DNA from: an uncultured Desulfovibrio sp. | Lineage (GTDB): Bacteria > Desulfobacterota > Desulfovibrionia > Desulfovibrionales > Desulfovibrionaceae | Assembly: GCA_900546145.1 (NCBI GenBank) | Contig: URBN01000013.1 | Location: 1-62,539 of the forward strand | Direction: 5' to 3' | Length of the DNA stretch: 62,539 bases | Shown: one piece after another, positions 17,382-27,014 of the stretch | How the letters are laid out: every line of letters begins with the position of its first letter | Position numbering within the stretch: the first letter of the stretch is position 1 | Translations under genes and position numbers: made by a program | The notes under the pieces: generated by a model | What the model was told of the DNA's origin: nothing | Seen by the model: the letters and a program-made list of their open reading frames with translations, nothing else | Database searches by the model: none

Positions 17382-18329
17382 TCACTTACTGAGAACGGGA
17401 TGGTCGATGTTCGTTTCGCGGGTAATGTAGATGGGGCGGCGCTTGATTTCAAGGTAGATCTTGGACATGTACTCGCCAATGACGCCCAGGAAGAAGAGCA
17501 GGACTCCGCCGATGAAGAGATCCACAGATACGCTGGAGGCCCATCCTGCGACGGGATCGCCGAAGAGGATCTTCTTCACCAGCACGTAGGAAAGATAGCC
17601 GAGAGAGAGCGTCGACGCCAGGACGCCGATCACAGCGGAAATGATCAGCGGGAACGTCGAGAAAGCCACGATGCCGTCAATGGCATAGAGGAAAAGCTTG
17701 AAAAAAGACCATTTCGTTTCACCGGCCACGCGCTCCACGTTCTCGTACTCCAGCCACTTTGTTCTGAAGCCGACCCAGCCGAACAGACCTTTCGAGAAAC
17801 GGTTGTATTCCTGCATGGAGAGTATGGCGTTCACGAACTTTCTGTTCATGAGCCTGTAATCCCTGGCCCCGTCCACGAGGTCAACCTTGGAGATGCGGCT
17901 CATAAGTTTGTAGAACTGTCTGGCGAAGAAGGAACGGATCTTCGGCTCGCCCTTCCGTGTGACACGGCGCGTGGCCACGGAGTCGTACTCCCCGTTTTTC
18001 ACATAGCCATACATTTCGGGAAGCAGGGACGGAGGATCCTGGAGGTCAGCGTCCATAAGCACGCAGAAATCGCCGCGGGCGTTCTCGAGGCCCGCGTAAA
18101 TCGCGGATTCCTTGCCAAAATTACGGGAGAAGGAGAGATAGCGTACATGGCTGTCCTTCGCGGCCAGTTCCTTCATTTCACGGAGCGTCCCGTCCGTCGA
18201 TCCGTCGTCCACAAGGATGAGCTCATAGCTCACGCCTTCGATCCGGGCGATATCCCTGCAAAACTCCTGATAAAAAAGAGCCAGGCTCTTTTCCTCGTTA
18301 TAACAGGGCACAATGGCTGAAATATCCAC
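17382..18329 (-). CDS. Polyprenyl-phosphate glycosyltransferase, GT2 (GtrB/YkcC-like)
   Basis: 315 residues. The GT2 catalytic domain occupies residues 1-220 with AIVPCYNEE at the N-terminus, VDDGSTDGT, and the DADLQDPP metal site. Two transmembrane helices near the C-terminus (FSTFPLIISAVIGVLASTL and LFIGGVLLFFLGVIGEYMS) are those of GtrB/ArnC-type enzymes that load a sugar onto undecaprenyl phosphate at the inner face of the membrane. The start is GTG after AGAGGTGTGAAAC. It stands between the M16 peptidase gene and the small Trm112-like gene on the same strand. The sugar and the acceptor pathway are not evident from the neighbours. Confidence 0.88.
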   Translation of the reverse strand: MDISAIVPCYNEEKSLALFYQEFCRDIARIEGVSYELILVDDGSTDGTLREMKELAAKDSHVRYLSFSRNFGKESAIYAGLENARGDFCVLMDADLQDPPSLLPEMYGYVKNGEYDSVATRRVTRKGEPKIRSFFARQFYKLMSRISKVDLVDGARDYRLMNRKFVNAILSMQEYNRFSKGLFGWVGFRTKWLEYENVERVAGETKWSFFKLFLYAIDGIVAFSTFPLIISAVIGVLASTLSLGYLSYVLVKKILFGDPVAGWASSVSVDLFIGGVLLFFLGVIGEYMSKIYLEIKRRPIYITRETNIDHPVLSK

Positions 18330-18365
18330 GTTTCACACCTCTTTTGCAGGTACCTTTCACGCAGA

Positions 18366-18404
18366 AAGGGGGCAGAGGGAGAAAGATCTCCCCGCCGCCC
18401 CCTT
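18366..18404 (-). terminator. Hairpin after the M16 peptidase gene
   Basis: On the minus strand AAGGGGGC pairs perfectly with GCCCCCTT, with an additional inner GGGAGA/TCTCCC stem. Only a short T stretch follows, so termination may be partial and may allow read-through into the glycosyltransferase gene. Confidence 0.5.
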
Positions 18405-18435
18405 GGATACAGCGTTATTCAGGGAAAGAGAAGAG

Positions 18436-21123
18436 CTAGGGGACGAGCTTCACCTCGTAACCTCCCTTCAGGTACTTCTGCGCCACGGCGCGCACATCCT
18501 CGGGCGTGAGTGTCTTCACCTTTCCGATGATGTCCTTTTCCATGTCGAGGGGCTCACCGAGGCAGGAAAGCGTGGCCGCTTCCTCACTGCGGGAAGAAAG
18601 GCTCTGGCGTTCCCTGTAGTAGCTTCCCTCGATCTGGTTGACGCCGGAAGCGAGAAGCTCCTTCGGCAGGGGCTTGTCACAGACGTCCTGGATGATGCGC
18701 TCAAAGCCCTCGCGCGCCTTGTCCACGCGGTCGGGGGTTGTCCCGATATAGAAGAGCATGAAGCCGCATTCGGGGCGGTAGCGGTTCACGGCTGTCACCG
18801 TATATCCGAGGCCCTCCACATCCCTGAGCTGGCTGAAGAGCAGGCCGCTCTGGCCATCGAGGACGGACTGCAGGAGTTCGAGCGCGGGGGCATCAGGACT
18901 GGTGCGCTTCACAGTCGGGAAGATGAGCATGAGATGGGCCTTGTTGCGCTTGGGCACAGGCAGGCTGAGCACCTTTTCCTTCGTCCACTGGGGAACGTTT
19001 ACGGCCACGGCCTTTTCTGAAGGCTTTGGCAGGGACTTCGCGAACGCCAGCACACTGTCTCTGTCGAACGAACCGCACACAGCGAGAGACCAGGGCTGTC
19101 CCTTCTGTTTCTTCCAGTAGGAGAGAACATCATCACGCGTGAACCGGCGGATATTCTCCATGCTGCCAAGGGGATCCATACCATAGGGATGGCTGCTTCC
19201 GAAGAGGAAGGGCGGCACCTTGGCCGCTGCGAGGGCCATAGGATTGTCCTCGCGCTGCATGAGGGAGGCTGCCATGTCCCGAGCCTCGCGGGTCATTTCC
19301 TGGACGCTGAAGGACGGTTTCTCCATCATGGTGGTGATGTAGCCGAAAACGTCCCCGCTGTAGCGGGTGGGCGAAGTGGCACTGATGACGAAGGTCTGCA
19401 GACCGGCCCTGACGGATACGGAAGCCGCCCTCTCTGCGAGGAACTTCTCCGAAGCCGACCGATCCATGCTGCCGCAGCCGTCCGTGAGCGTGGCTGCAGT
19501 CAGGGTATCAAGACCGGCATCAGAGGGGCTGAGCAGGGCATTGCCTCCGCTCTGGGCGAGGGTCATAGACATGTAGGGAATGGTATGGTCCGGCAGCAGA
19601 ATGACTCTGCGTCCACCGCCGAGATCGACGATTTCACGGCCGTTCTCCACGGCAGCCGCGCTGGCGTGGCTGGTAGTCTGAGGCACGGGCCAGAGAGAAT
19701 TCAGCTCCGCTGAGAGATCGGGAAGCTGGGCGTCCCTGGGAGCGAGCACGCGCACGACCATGCGCTCGGGACGGATATAGCGCGCGTACATCGCGGCCAT
19801 ATGTTCGAAATTCACCTGGCGCTGGGCCGTCCGGATATTCTCCTCGCCCTGCCGGCCGCCAAGATCAAATTCCATGAGAGCGCGCCAGGAAGCGAGGCCG
19901 TTCAGTGTTTCGGCGGAACGGTCGAAGCTGTCCTCGAGGTTGTACTTCGCGCGCTGCATTTCCTTATCCGTGAAGACGCTCATCTTCAGGTCCGAAAGAT
20001 CCTTCACCAGGGAAGCGAAGAAGGGCTTCACGTTCTTTGCGTCCAGTACGGCGGTGATGGTGAACATGCCCACGCGGTTCATGCCCGAGTTGGAGACGTC
20101 GATGCTGTCCACCAGATGCTTTTCAAGGTGGTATTTGCGTTCGAAGTAGGCCGTGCCGTCGCCCGTCAGAAGATAGCTCAGGACATCAAAGTCGAGGCTC
20201 CTCAGATCTCTGAGCCCCGGAACGGCAAAGGAAACACCGAGATAAACCTTGTTCCAGGGGCCGCGGATCACCTTGACCCGCTCAGCTCCGGGGGCGCAGG
20301 CCAGGGCGTCAACATCCACCGGTTTCTCGTCGGGGAGCACACTGCCGTCCTTAAGGCCGCTGAAGGTCTGCTCCACGTACTGGCTGACGGCCACGGGATC
20401 CACATTGCCGGCCACTACGAGAAGCATGTTCTGGGGCTGGTACCAACGGTCGATATAGGCCCTCAGGGTGTCACTGGTTACAGCCCTGATGGTATCGCGC
20501 GAGCCGATGATGAGGTGCTCGTAGGGTGTTCCGGCGAGGGACGCCGTCTGGAGATCCTGATAAAGCCGCCTTTCGGGATTATCCTCGTTCCCCTCGAGTT
20601 CGGAAATAATGACGGTCTTCTCGCTCTCAAGTTCCTTCGGATCGAGCGCGGGATGGAAGGCCATGTCCCGTACCACATCGATGCCGGTCTTCCAGTGCTG
20701 GGACGGCATGTCCGTGAGATAGCAGGTCTTGTCAAAGCTCGTGTAGGCATTGAGGTATCCGCCGAGCGCCTCCACGTCCTTCGCCAGCTGTCCCTTGGGG
20801 CGGGATTCCGTCCCCTTGAAGACCATGTGCTCGAGAACGTGGCTGATCCCGAACTGCGCGGGATCCTCATGTGTGGATCCCGTACGGACGTAAAGACGGG
20901 TACAGACAATGGGGAAACGGGTATCCTTCAGAATATAGACGGACAGCCCGTTGGCAAGGCGAAGGCGGGTTTCCTGGCCGGCGGCCTGGGACGCGGCAGC
21001 CGGAGTTCCCGCAGCCTGCGGCGCCTTTGCCGGTGAATTCCCGTCAGCTGCCATGACTGAGGGGGCTGCAAGAGCCAGGCCCGCAGCCAGGGCCAGGGAA
21101 CGTATCGGTTTCAATGTCAGCAT
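18436..21123 (-). CDS. Exported M16 family zinc metallopeptidase
   Basis: 895 residues with a signal peptide (KPIRSLALAAGLALAAPSVMA) and an alanine/proline-rich linker. The first M16 half carries the inverted zinc motif H95-V-L-E98-H99 and the third ligand E175 in VIISELEGNED. A second, inactive M16-like half follows from about residue 480 (RRVILLPDHTIPYMSM). The layout is that of periplasmic pitrilysin or processing peptidase-like proteins that degrade peptides. The ATG at 21123 is preferred because CGGAG lies five bases upstream; an in-frame GTG two codons earlier overlaps that site. The gene is isolated, with a 550-base non-coding region upstream. Confidence 0.9.
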   Translation of the reverse strand: MLTLKPIRSLALAAGLALAAPSVMAADGNSPAKAPQAAGTPAAASQAAGQETRLRLANGLSVYILKDTRFPIVCTRLYVRTGSTHEDPAQFGISHVLEHMVFKGTESRPKGQLAKDVEALGGYLNAYTSFDKTCYLTDMPSQHWKTGIDVVRDMAFHPALDPKELESEKTVIISELEGNEDNPERRLYQDLQTASLAGTPYEHLIIGSRDTIRAVTSDTLRAYIDRWYQPQNMLLVVAGNVDPVAVSQYVEQTFSGLKDGSVLPDEKPVDVDALACAPGAERVKVIRGPWNKVYLGVSFAVPGLRDLRSLDFDVLSYLLTGDGTAYFERKYHLEKHLVDSIDVSNSGMNRVGMFTITAVLDAKNVKPFFASLVKDLSDLKMSVFTDKEMQRAKYNLEDSFDRSAETLNGLASWRALMEFDLGGRQGEENIRTAQRQVNFEHMAAMYARYIRPERMVVRVLAPRDAQLPDLSAELNSLWPVPQTTSHASAAAVENGREIVDLGGGRRVILLPDHTIPYMSMTLAQSGGNALLSPSDAGLDTLTAATLTDGCGSMDRSASEKFLAERAASVSVRAGLQTFVISATSPTRYSGDVFGYITTMMEKPSFSVQEMTREARDMAASLMQREDNPMALAAAKVPPFLFGSSHPYGMDPLGSMENIRRFTRDDVLSYWKKQKGQPWSLAVCGSFDRDSVLAFAKSLPKPSEKAVAVNVPQWTKEKVLSLPVPKRNKAHLMLIFPTVKRTSPDAPALELLQSVLDGQSGLLFSQLRDVEGLGYTVTAVNRYRPECGFMLFYIGTTPDRVDKAREGFERIIQDVCDKPLPKELLASGVNQIEGSYYRERQSLSSRSEEAATLSCLGEPLDMEKDIIGKVKTLTPEDVRAVAQKYLKGGYEVKLVP

Positions 21124-21674
21124 GTACACTCCGTGTTTTGAGGCGCGTGAAGCGCCGGTTGTCTGAATCAGTCAGTCTGCAGAGTTATATAAGGCATTTT
21201 CCCGGGGATAAATTCACGGGATTCGGGTGACTAACGTTCTCTGCTATTCCGTGATAGTCTTACTTACGAGAGCTCCTCCAGACAGATCCTCAGACCCTTA
21301 CGGGTTTTTCAGTCCACGTACAAGGTGTCGGGGTAATGCTCTGATACGCACAGCAATGCAGTGAACCGCGCCGGCGTATTCCCTGAAAGTTCCCAGGGGG
21401 ACGAAAGGGAGAGGATCCCGTTCCGAAAAATTTGTAAGCACCTTTCCGCCCTTTTCAAGGGCAAACCGGAAAGATCCGTGTTTCCTCCGAGAGCGTTCTC
21501 TGGTATTGCCTTTTCAGGGGTTCAGTGTCAAAAGAGAGCCTGCAAAAAAAGACGCTCTTTCCCTCTCCAGAAGGTGAGGAAAAGGGAATAATATTCAAAT
21601 CTTCTGGGGCGATGGCCTGCCTCCCCTGTGACCGGGACAGGTTTTTCAAACCATAAGCGATACGGAAGTTTTGT
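21124..21674. other. 550-base non-coding region upstream of the HU-like gene
   Basis: No credible gene. Minus-strand promoter sequences for the M16 gene probably lie near 21185-21200 (TTATATAAC). GCCCTT/AAGGGC makes a small hairpin near 21453-21467, enclosed by TTCCG/CGGAA. CCTGT/ACAGG near 21627-21643 precedes TTTTT and could be a weak terminator or leader hairpin just before the HU-like gene. No tRNA, 6S or SRP signature was recognised. Confidence 0.5.
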
Positions 21675-21980
21675 ATGAACAAAAGTGAGCTGTGTGCGCG
21701 GCTGGCCGATGAGACGGGGCTGACGCTGGATGAAGCCATCAAAGTGGTGGAGACTTTCTTCTCCACCATCCGGCACGCCCTCATGAAGGGTGACAGAGTC
21801 GAAATCAGGGGATTCTGTTCCTGGCACATCAAGGAATACCAGGGATACGCCGGCCGCAACCCCAATACCGGGAAGATCGTCGATGTCAAACCCAAGCGCC
21901 TGCCCTTCTTCAAGGCGGGCAAAGAGCTGAAGGATATGCTGAACGCAGCGCCTCTGGCCGGCGGCAAGACAGCCAAGTAG
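21675..21980 (+). CDS. HU/IHF family DNA-binding protein
   Basis: 101-residue nucleoid protein of the HU/IHF family. The N-terminal dimerisation helices start MNKSELCARLADETGLT. The DNA-binding arm carries the hallmark R-NP-TG (AGRNPNTGKIV) and ends VKPKRLPFFKAGKELKD. The IHF-like spacing EIRGFCSWHIKEYQGYAGRNP suggests an IHF-type subunit, but HU and IHF cannot be separated safely by eye. Monocistronic, with a strong terminator. Confidence 0.9.
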   Translation: MNKSELCARLADETGLTLDEAIKVVETFFSTIRHALMKGDRVEIRGFCSWHIKEYQGYAGRNPNTGKIVDVKPKRLPFFKAGKELKDMLNAAPLAGGKTAK

Positions 21981-22006
21981 CAGCGGCGAAACTGTTTTCT
22001 ATGAAG

Positions 22007-22038
22007 CGTCCCGGTACATCCCCGGGACGTTTTTTTTT
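22007..22038 (+). terminator. Terminator of the HU/IHF-like gene
   Basis: CGTCCCGG (22007-22014) and CCGGGACG (22022-22029) form a perfect stem followed by nine T. Confidence 0.95.
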
Positions 22039-22162
22039 ACCGGCAGACACGGCTGGAAGGATCGCAGCGCGCATCTTGGCAACGACTGCCATTAAGGGTA
22101 ACAAAACAGGGAAGACATTTTCGTGAACGCCCGCAGGCACGCCTGTTCCGAGAGAGGAAATC

Positions 22163-24373
22163 ATGATTCGAATTCAGGAAATACTCGATAAGGTAGCGGC
22201 GAAAAACAAGGACGCCAATCTCGAGCTAATCCAGAAGGCCTATGTTTTCGCTGCCGCGGCGCACGCCGGGCAGACCCGCCTTTCCGGCGAGCCTTACCTT
22301 TCCCACCCCCTGGCCGTGGCTGACACGCTGGCTGAAATGGGTTTTGATGAACCCACCGTGGCCGCCGGACTCCTGCACGACACCGTGGAAGACACCTCCG
22401 TGACCATTGATGACATCGCCGAGAACTTCGGCGATGAAGTGGCCGATAGCGTCGACGGCGTGACGAAAATCAGCAAAATTGTCTTCGAAAACAAGGAAGA
22501 GGCCCAGGCCGAGAATATCCGCAAAATGATTCTGGCCATGAGTCACGACATGCGCGTGATTATGGTCAAGCTCGCCGACCGCCTGCACAATATGCGCACG
22601 CTGGACTTCCAGAAAGCGTACAAGCAGAAGCGCATTGCCCAGGAGACCATGGATATCTACGCGCCCCTGGCCAACCGCCTCGGCCTCTACAACATCATGC
22701 GCGATCTCGAGGACTTGAGTTTCAAGTACCTGCGGCCGGACGTGTACAGCCAGATCACCAAGTGGCTGGAAGATCACCAGGTCGTCGAGAAAAAGTTCAT
22801 TGAAAAGACCGTCGCCATGCTGAAGGATCTTCTGGCGTCCAACGGACTGACTGGCGAGGTATACGGCCGTATCAAACACAAGTACAGCATCTACAAAAAG
22901 ATGCTCGCTGAGTCCCTCACCCTGGACGAGATGCACGACATCATGGCTTTCCGCGTCATCGTCAAGGACGTGAAGGACTGCTACGCCGTGCTCGGTCTCG
23001 TGCACCAGCAGTGGAAGCCCGTACAGGGCCGCTTCAAAGACTACATTTCCATGCCCAAGGCCAACGGCTACCAGAGCCTGCACACCACCATCATCGGCCC
23101 TGACGCAGAGCGTATCGAAGTTCAAATCCGCACGGAGGAGATGCACAGGCAGGCTGAACACGGCATCGCGGCTCACTGGCTGTACAAGGAGCACGGAAGA
23201 GTCAACAGCAAGGATCTGGCCCAGTTCTCCTGGCTCAATGAAATTTTCGAACGGCAGCGTGACGAAGCCAGTTCCAAGGAGTTCATGCACTCCCTGAAAA
23301 TGGATCTCTTCCATGACGAAGTCTACGTCTACACGCCAGCCGGCGACGTCAAAGAACTGCCCGAAGGCGCCACGCCTCTGGACTTTGCCTTCCATATCCA
23401 CACCAAGGTGGGGCAGCACTGCGCCGGCGCCAAGGTCAACGGACGTCTTGTGCCCCTGGGCACGCCGCTCAAGAACGGCGACACCTGCGAAATCATCACT
23501 GAGCCCAACCGGGAACCCAACCGTGACTGGCTCAAAATGGTCAAGACGGCCAAGGCCCGAAACCGCATCCAGCATTACCTGCGCACAGAGGAACGCACCA
23601 GGGCACTGAACCTCGGACGGGAGCTCCTCGAGAAGGAAGACCGCAAGGTCAGCATCAACGTCCAGAAGGCTGACAAGGAAGGGCAGCTGACCATTGTCGC
23701 CCAGGAAATGAATTTCGACTCGGATGACGACCTCTACGCAGCCGTAGGCTACGCCCATATTACGCCGCGCAAGGTTCTGAACCGTCTCTACGCCATCCTC
23801 CATCCCGGCATGCCCGCTCCGGGCACGCCAAAGCAGCAGATCCAGCCGCAGGCGGCCGAAAATTCCGCCGAGCAGCACAAGCCTTCGACCTACGGCGTCA
23901 GCATCGCGGGCGTAGATGGCGTGCTCATGCGTTTCGCGAAATGCTGCAACCCCGTTCCCGGTGACCCCATAGTCGGCTATATCAGCCGCGGTCAGGGCAT
24001 CACGGTCCACAGAGCCGACTGTCCCAACGTTCCCAACATGGAACCTGAACGCATCATTTCCGTACACTGGGATGGCGAAGTTGTGGAACAGCCCTATGAC
24101 GCCGGCATCTTCATTCTGGCGAAGAACGTCAGCGGTATGCTGGCCTCCATCGCCAAGGCCATCGCCGAAAAGAACATCAATATCAGCAATCTTTCAGTCA
24201 AAACGCTCATCGACGGGCGTTCCAATATGCACCTCGTCGTCCAGGTCAGAAACGCCACGGAACTCTATGATACCATCGAGGCCATCCGCAAACTGCCCGG
24301 CATTCTGGAAGTCGTGCGCGATGATGAGTACGCTGACACATCGGAACAGACATCAAAACCTTCCCGTCCCTGA
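22163..24373 (+). CDS. spoT: Bifunctional (p)ppGpp synthetase/hydrolase
   Basis: 736-residue RelA/SpoT homologue. The hydrolase HD domain is intact (HPLAVA and LLHDTVEDT near residue 72). The synthetase domain carries YGRIKHKYSIYKKM, and the charge motif near residue 290 is RFKD, the type found in bifunctional enzymes rather than the EXDD of synthetase-only RelA. TGS (VYVYTPAGDVKELPEGATPLDFA split around residue 390), a cysteine-containing C-terminal domain (KCCNPVPGDPI) and an ACT domain follow. It is predicted both to make and to degrade the stringent-response alarmone. The ATG follows CGAGAGAGGAAATC. It probably begins its own transcript after the HU terminator and may run into the alcohol dehydrogenase gene. 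Confidence 0.95.
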   Translation: MIRIQEILDKVAAKNKDANLELIQKAYVFAAAAHAGQTRLSGEPYLSHPLAVADTLAEMGFDEPTVAAGLLHDTVEDTSVTIDDIAENFGDEVADSVDGVTKISKIVFENKEEAQAENIRKMILAMSHDMRVIMVKLADRLHNMRTLDFQKAYKQKRIAQETMDIYAPLANRLGLYNIMRDLEDLSFKYLRPDVYSQITKWLEDHQVVEKKFIEKTVAMLKDLLASNGLTGEVYGRIKHKYSIYKKMLAESLTLDEMHDIMAFRVIVKDVKDCYAVLGLVHQQWKPVQGRFKDYISMPKANGYQSLHTTIIGPDAERIEVQIRTEEMHRQAEHGIAAHWLYKEHGRVNSKDLAQFSWLNEIFERQRDEASSKEFMHSLKMDLFHDEVYVYTPAGDVKELPEGATPLDFAFHIHTKVGQHCAGAKVNGRLVPLGTPLKNGDTCEIITEPNREPNRDWLKMVKTAKARNRIQHYLRTEERTRALNLGRELLEKEDRKVSINVQKADKEGQLTIVAQEMNFDSDDDLYAAVGYAHITPRKVLNRLYAILHPGMPAPGTPKQQIQPQAAENSAEQHKPSTYGVSIAGVDGVLMRFAKCCNPVPGDPIVGYISRGQGITVHRADCPNVPNMEPERIISVHWDGEVVEQPYDAGIFILAKNVSGMLASIAKAIAEKNINISNLSVKTLIDGRSNMHLVVQVRNATELYDTIEAIRKLPGILEVVRDDEYADTSEQTSKPSRP

Positions 24374-24415
24374 CGGAAAAATGTTCCGGCCCTGCCGGAG
24401 GAGAGAGACATTTTC

Positions 24416-25597
24416 ATGGAAGATTTCGTTTTTCACGTTCCCACAAAATTTATCTTCGGCCGCGGCGCTGAAGGAAAGGCCGGCAGTGAGATAAGGGCCC
24501 TTGGCGCCAGGCGCGTGCTCATTCATTATGGCGGCGGCTCCTGCGTGCGGTCCGGGCTTCTGAAACGGGTCGAAGACTCCCTGGACGCAGCGGGCATCGC
24601 GCACATCTCCCTCGGCGGAGTAAAGCCCAATCCCCGCCTCAGCCTCATCCGTGAAGGAATAGAGCTCGCCCGGGAAAAAAAGTGCGACTTCATTCTTGCC
24701 GTTGGAGGCGGCTCCGTCATTGACTCCGCCAAGGGCATAGCCTGCGGCGCGGCCAGCGATGGTGATGTCTGGGACTTCTACGAAGGCATAAGGACGCCTG
24801 AGGCAGCCCTGCCCGTGGGCAGCGTCCTGACCATCGCCGCAGCCGGATCGGAAAGCTCCTGGGCGAGCGTCGTCACACGCGAAGAGGACAAACGCAAGAG
24901 GAGCCTCCACGCGCAGATCCTCGTACCGCGCTTCGCCCTGCTGAATCCCGAGCTCACCTTCACGCTGTCCGCATGGCAGACCGCGTGCGGCGCCACGGAC
25001 ATGATGGCCCATGTACTCGAGCGCTATTTCTCGCCCTCCGAAAACGTTGACCTGACAGACCGTCTCTGTGAGGCCATTCTGCTTTCCGTCATGGAGAATC
25101 TCCCGAGGGCCCTGAGAAATCCCAGTGACTACGGCGCCCGGGCCAACCTCATGTGGGCCGGCACCATCGCCCACAACAACACCTGCGGAGTCGGACGCAT
25201 TCAGGACTGGGGCTCCCATGCCCTCGAGCACGAACTCTCGGGCCTTTATGACTGCTCACACGGAGCGGGGCTCGCCGTCATTTTCCCGGCGTGGATGACA
25301 TGGATGCTCGACCACGGAGCAAAACCCGGCCGTCTTCGCGATCTCGCCGTCAGGGTTTTCGGCGTTGAGGACAAAGGACAGGGAGAAAGGGGCATTGCGG
25401 AGGAGGGGATCCGCCGGTTCAGGGAGTTCCTGCATGAATGCGGCATGCCCGTCACGTTCGCGGAACTCGGAGCAAAGGAAGAGGATATTCCCCGCCTCGT
25501 AGACATGCTCGAACCCGAAAAGCGCCATATAGGCAATTTCGGCATCATCGACCGCGCCTCCGCAGCCGCCATTTACAAACTGGCCTGCCGCGGTTAG
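24416..25597 (+). CDS. Iron-containing alcohol dehydrogenase (YqhD/BdhA-like)
   Basis: 393-residue group III alcohol dehydrogenase. The N-terminal FHVPTKFIFGRG, the nucleotide-binding GGGSVIDSAKGIA and the metal site (GATDMMAHVLE, then DWGSHALEHELS and CSHGAGLAV, supplying Asp and His ligands) match NADPH-dependent butanol or aldehyde reductases of the YqhD/BdhA group. The physiological substrate is not evident; aldehyde detoxification or alcohol oxidation are both usual. The start follows GGAGGAGAGAGAC. The gene lies 42 bases after spoT and ends at a strong terminator. Confidence 0.9.
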   Translation: MEDFVFHVPTKFIFGRGAEGKAGSEIRALGARRVLIHYGGGSCVRSGLLKRVEDSLDAAGIAHISLGGVKPNPRLSLIREGIELAREKKCDFILAVGGGSVIDSAKGIACGAASDGDVWDFYEGIRTPEAALPVGSVLTIAAAGSESSWASVVTREEDKRKRSLHAQILVPRFALLNPELTFTLSAWQTACGATDMMAHVLERYFSPSENVDLTDRLCEAILLSVMENLPRALRNPSDYGARANLMWAGTIAHNNTCGVGRIQDWGSHALEHELSGLYDCSHGAGLAVIFPAWMTWMLDHGAKPGRLRDLAVRVFGVEDKGQGERGIAEEGIRRFREFLHECGMPVTFAELGAKEEDIPRLVDMLEPEKRHIGNFGIIDRASAAAIYKLACRG

Positions 25598-25612
25598 GCA
25601 ACACTCCTTTCC

Positions 25613-25643
25613 GGGGGCCGCTTCGGGCTGGCCCCCGCTTTTT
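25613..25643 (+). terminator. Terminator after the alcohol dehydrogenase gene
   Basis: GGGGGCC (25613-25619) pairs with GGCCCCC (25630-25636), followed by GCTTTTT. Confidence 0.88.
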
Positions 25644-25658
25644 CGCTGGATTCACGCA

Positions 25659-26771
25659 ATGGCACGCATTCTCTACGGCATTCACGGTACCGGGCACGGC
25701 CACGCCATGCGCGGGCTCACCATAGCCCGCCGCCTCAGGCAGCATCAGTTTCTCTTTGTCTGCAGTGATGACGCCCCTTCCGTTCTGGAAGGAGAGTTCC
25801 CCGTTCACCGCATCCCAAACCTGGGCACCGTTTTCAAAAACTACAAAGTGGACATCCCCGCCACCATCGCCAGAGCCGTCCCGACGCTCCTGCACAGGGA
25901 TAAGTACATCAACGAACTCATGGATCTCATCCACGCCTTCGAACCAGATGTGTGCATGACCGATCTTGAGTATTTCGTCCCCCGGGCCGCGGAACGCACA
26001 AAACTGCCCTGCCTCACTCTGGACCACCAGCACGTGATTACCTGCTGCAGGCATCATATCCCCGGGGACCTCTGGTGGGACACCCTCGTGCAGGGGCTCA
26101 CGCCCAAATATCTTTTCCGTCCCACACAGGACAATCTCATCGTCTCCTTCTATCAGCCTCCCGTCCTGCCCCAGTACCACGCCAGGGTCGTCCCTCCCAT
26201 ACTCAGGGAAAGCGTCATCGCGCGCAAACCCTCCGATGAAGGACATGTGGTCGTCTACCAGAGCAATTCCGTCTACACGGGTCTCGTGGATTTTCTGAAA
26301 AAAGGCACGCAGCGCACCTGCTATGTCTACGGCTACAGCCGCACAGAAGGCCGCGATGGCAACGTAATCTTCATGAAGAAGGACGAAAACGGCTTTCTCG
26401 ACAAGCTCGCCTCCTGCTCCTACGTCATACAGGGCGGCAGCCACACGCTCATGACCGAGGCTCTTTACCTCGGAAAGCCCGTCCTGACCCTTCCTCTCAA
26501 GGCCATGGTGGAACAGCGGTACAATGCCATGTACATTGAAAGCCTCGGCTACGGTATTGAAGCCGACATGTACAGCCTCACACCGGAAATCCTGCACGGC
26601 TTCGAGGCACGCCTTGACGAATTCAGAGCCAATATCTCCAGAGGCAGCTTCTGCGGCAACGAAATCGTTTTCGGGCTTGTGGACGCTTTCATCCGAACGG
26701 GACATCTTCCGGAAACAGGAACACCCCCAGTCATGGAACCCCCGGCCGCCACTCCTGATCCTGAGAAATAA
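25659..26771 (+). CDS. MJ1255/VC2487-type glycosyltransferase family protein
   Basis: 370 residues with a GT-B-like fold. The N-terminal ILYGIHGTGHGHAMRG is a glycine- and histidine-rich nucleotide-sugar loop. The C-terminal half has VIQGGSHTLMTEALYLGKPVL, resembling the donor-binding motif of MurG and UDP-glycosyltransferases. It belongs to the poorly characterised MJ1255/VC2487 family shared by archaea and bacteria. The sugar donor and acceptor are unknown, and no cell-wall or polysaccharide genes are adjacent. The start 15 bases after the preceding terminator leaves little room for a promoter, so some read-through may feed it. A proline-rich tail ends the protein. Confidence 0.8.
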   Translation: MARILYGIHGTGHGHAMRGLTIARRLRQHQFLFVCSDDAPSVLEGEFPVHRIPNLGTVFKNYKVDIPATIARAVPTLLHRDKYINELMDLIHAFEPDVCMTDLEYFVPRAAERTKLPCLTLDHQHVITCCRHHIPGDLWWDTLVQGLTPKYLFRPTQDNLIVSFYQPPVLPQYHARVVPPILRESVIARKPSDEGHVVVYQSNSVYTGLVDFLKKGTQRTCYVYGYSRTEGRDGNVIFMKKDENGFLDKLASCSYVIQGGSHTLMTEALYLGKPVLTLPLKAMVEQRYNAMYIESLGYGIEADMYSLTPEILHGFEARLDEFRANISRGSFCGNEIVFGLVDAFIRTGHLPETGTPPVMEPPAATPDPEK

Positions 26772-26776
26772 AAGAA

Positions 26777-26823
26777 GGGATGTGAAAAAAACGCTTCTGC
26801 TTTTTTATTCACATCCCTTTTTT
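26777..26823. terminator. Terminator between the MJ1255-type gene and the convergent binding-protein gene
   Basis: GGGATGTGAA (26777-26786) pairs with TTCACATCCC (26808-26817) and is followed by six T; A-rich sequence on the left side allows partial function in the other direction. Confidence 0.9.
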
Positions 26824-27014
26824 ATACGAATATGGGACTGGACAAAACAATCCCGAACGCTGTTGCAGCGAACGTATTGTCATCCGGACAGGAATCCTTC
26901 GGCGGCGGGGAGACAGAGGGCAGAAACTTCTGAAAGAGTATTCCGCACCCGGGTGTCAGAATGGGTATCCTGTCCGTTTTTCCTCCACCTCTACCGGCCT
27001 TCTGACGGATCCGC

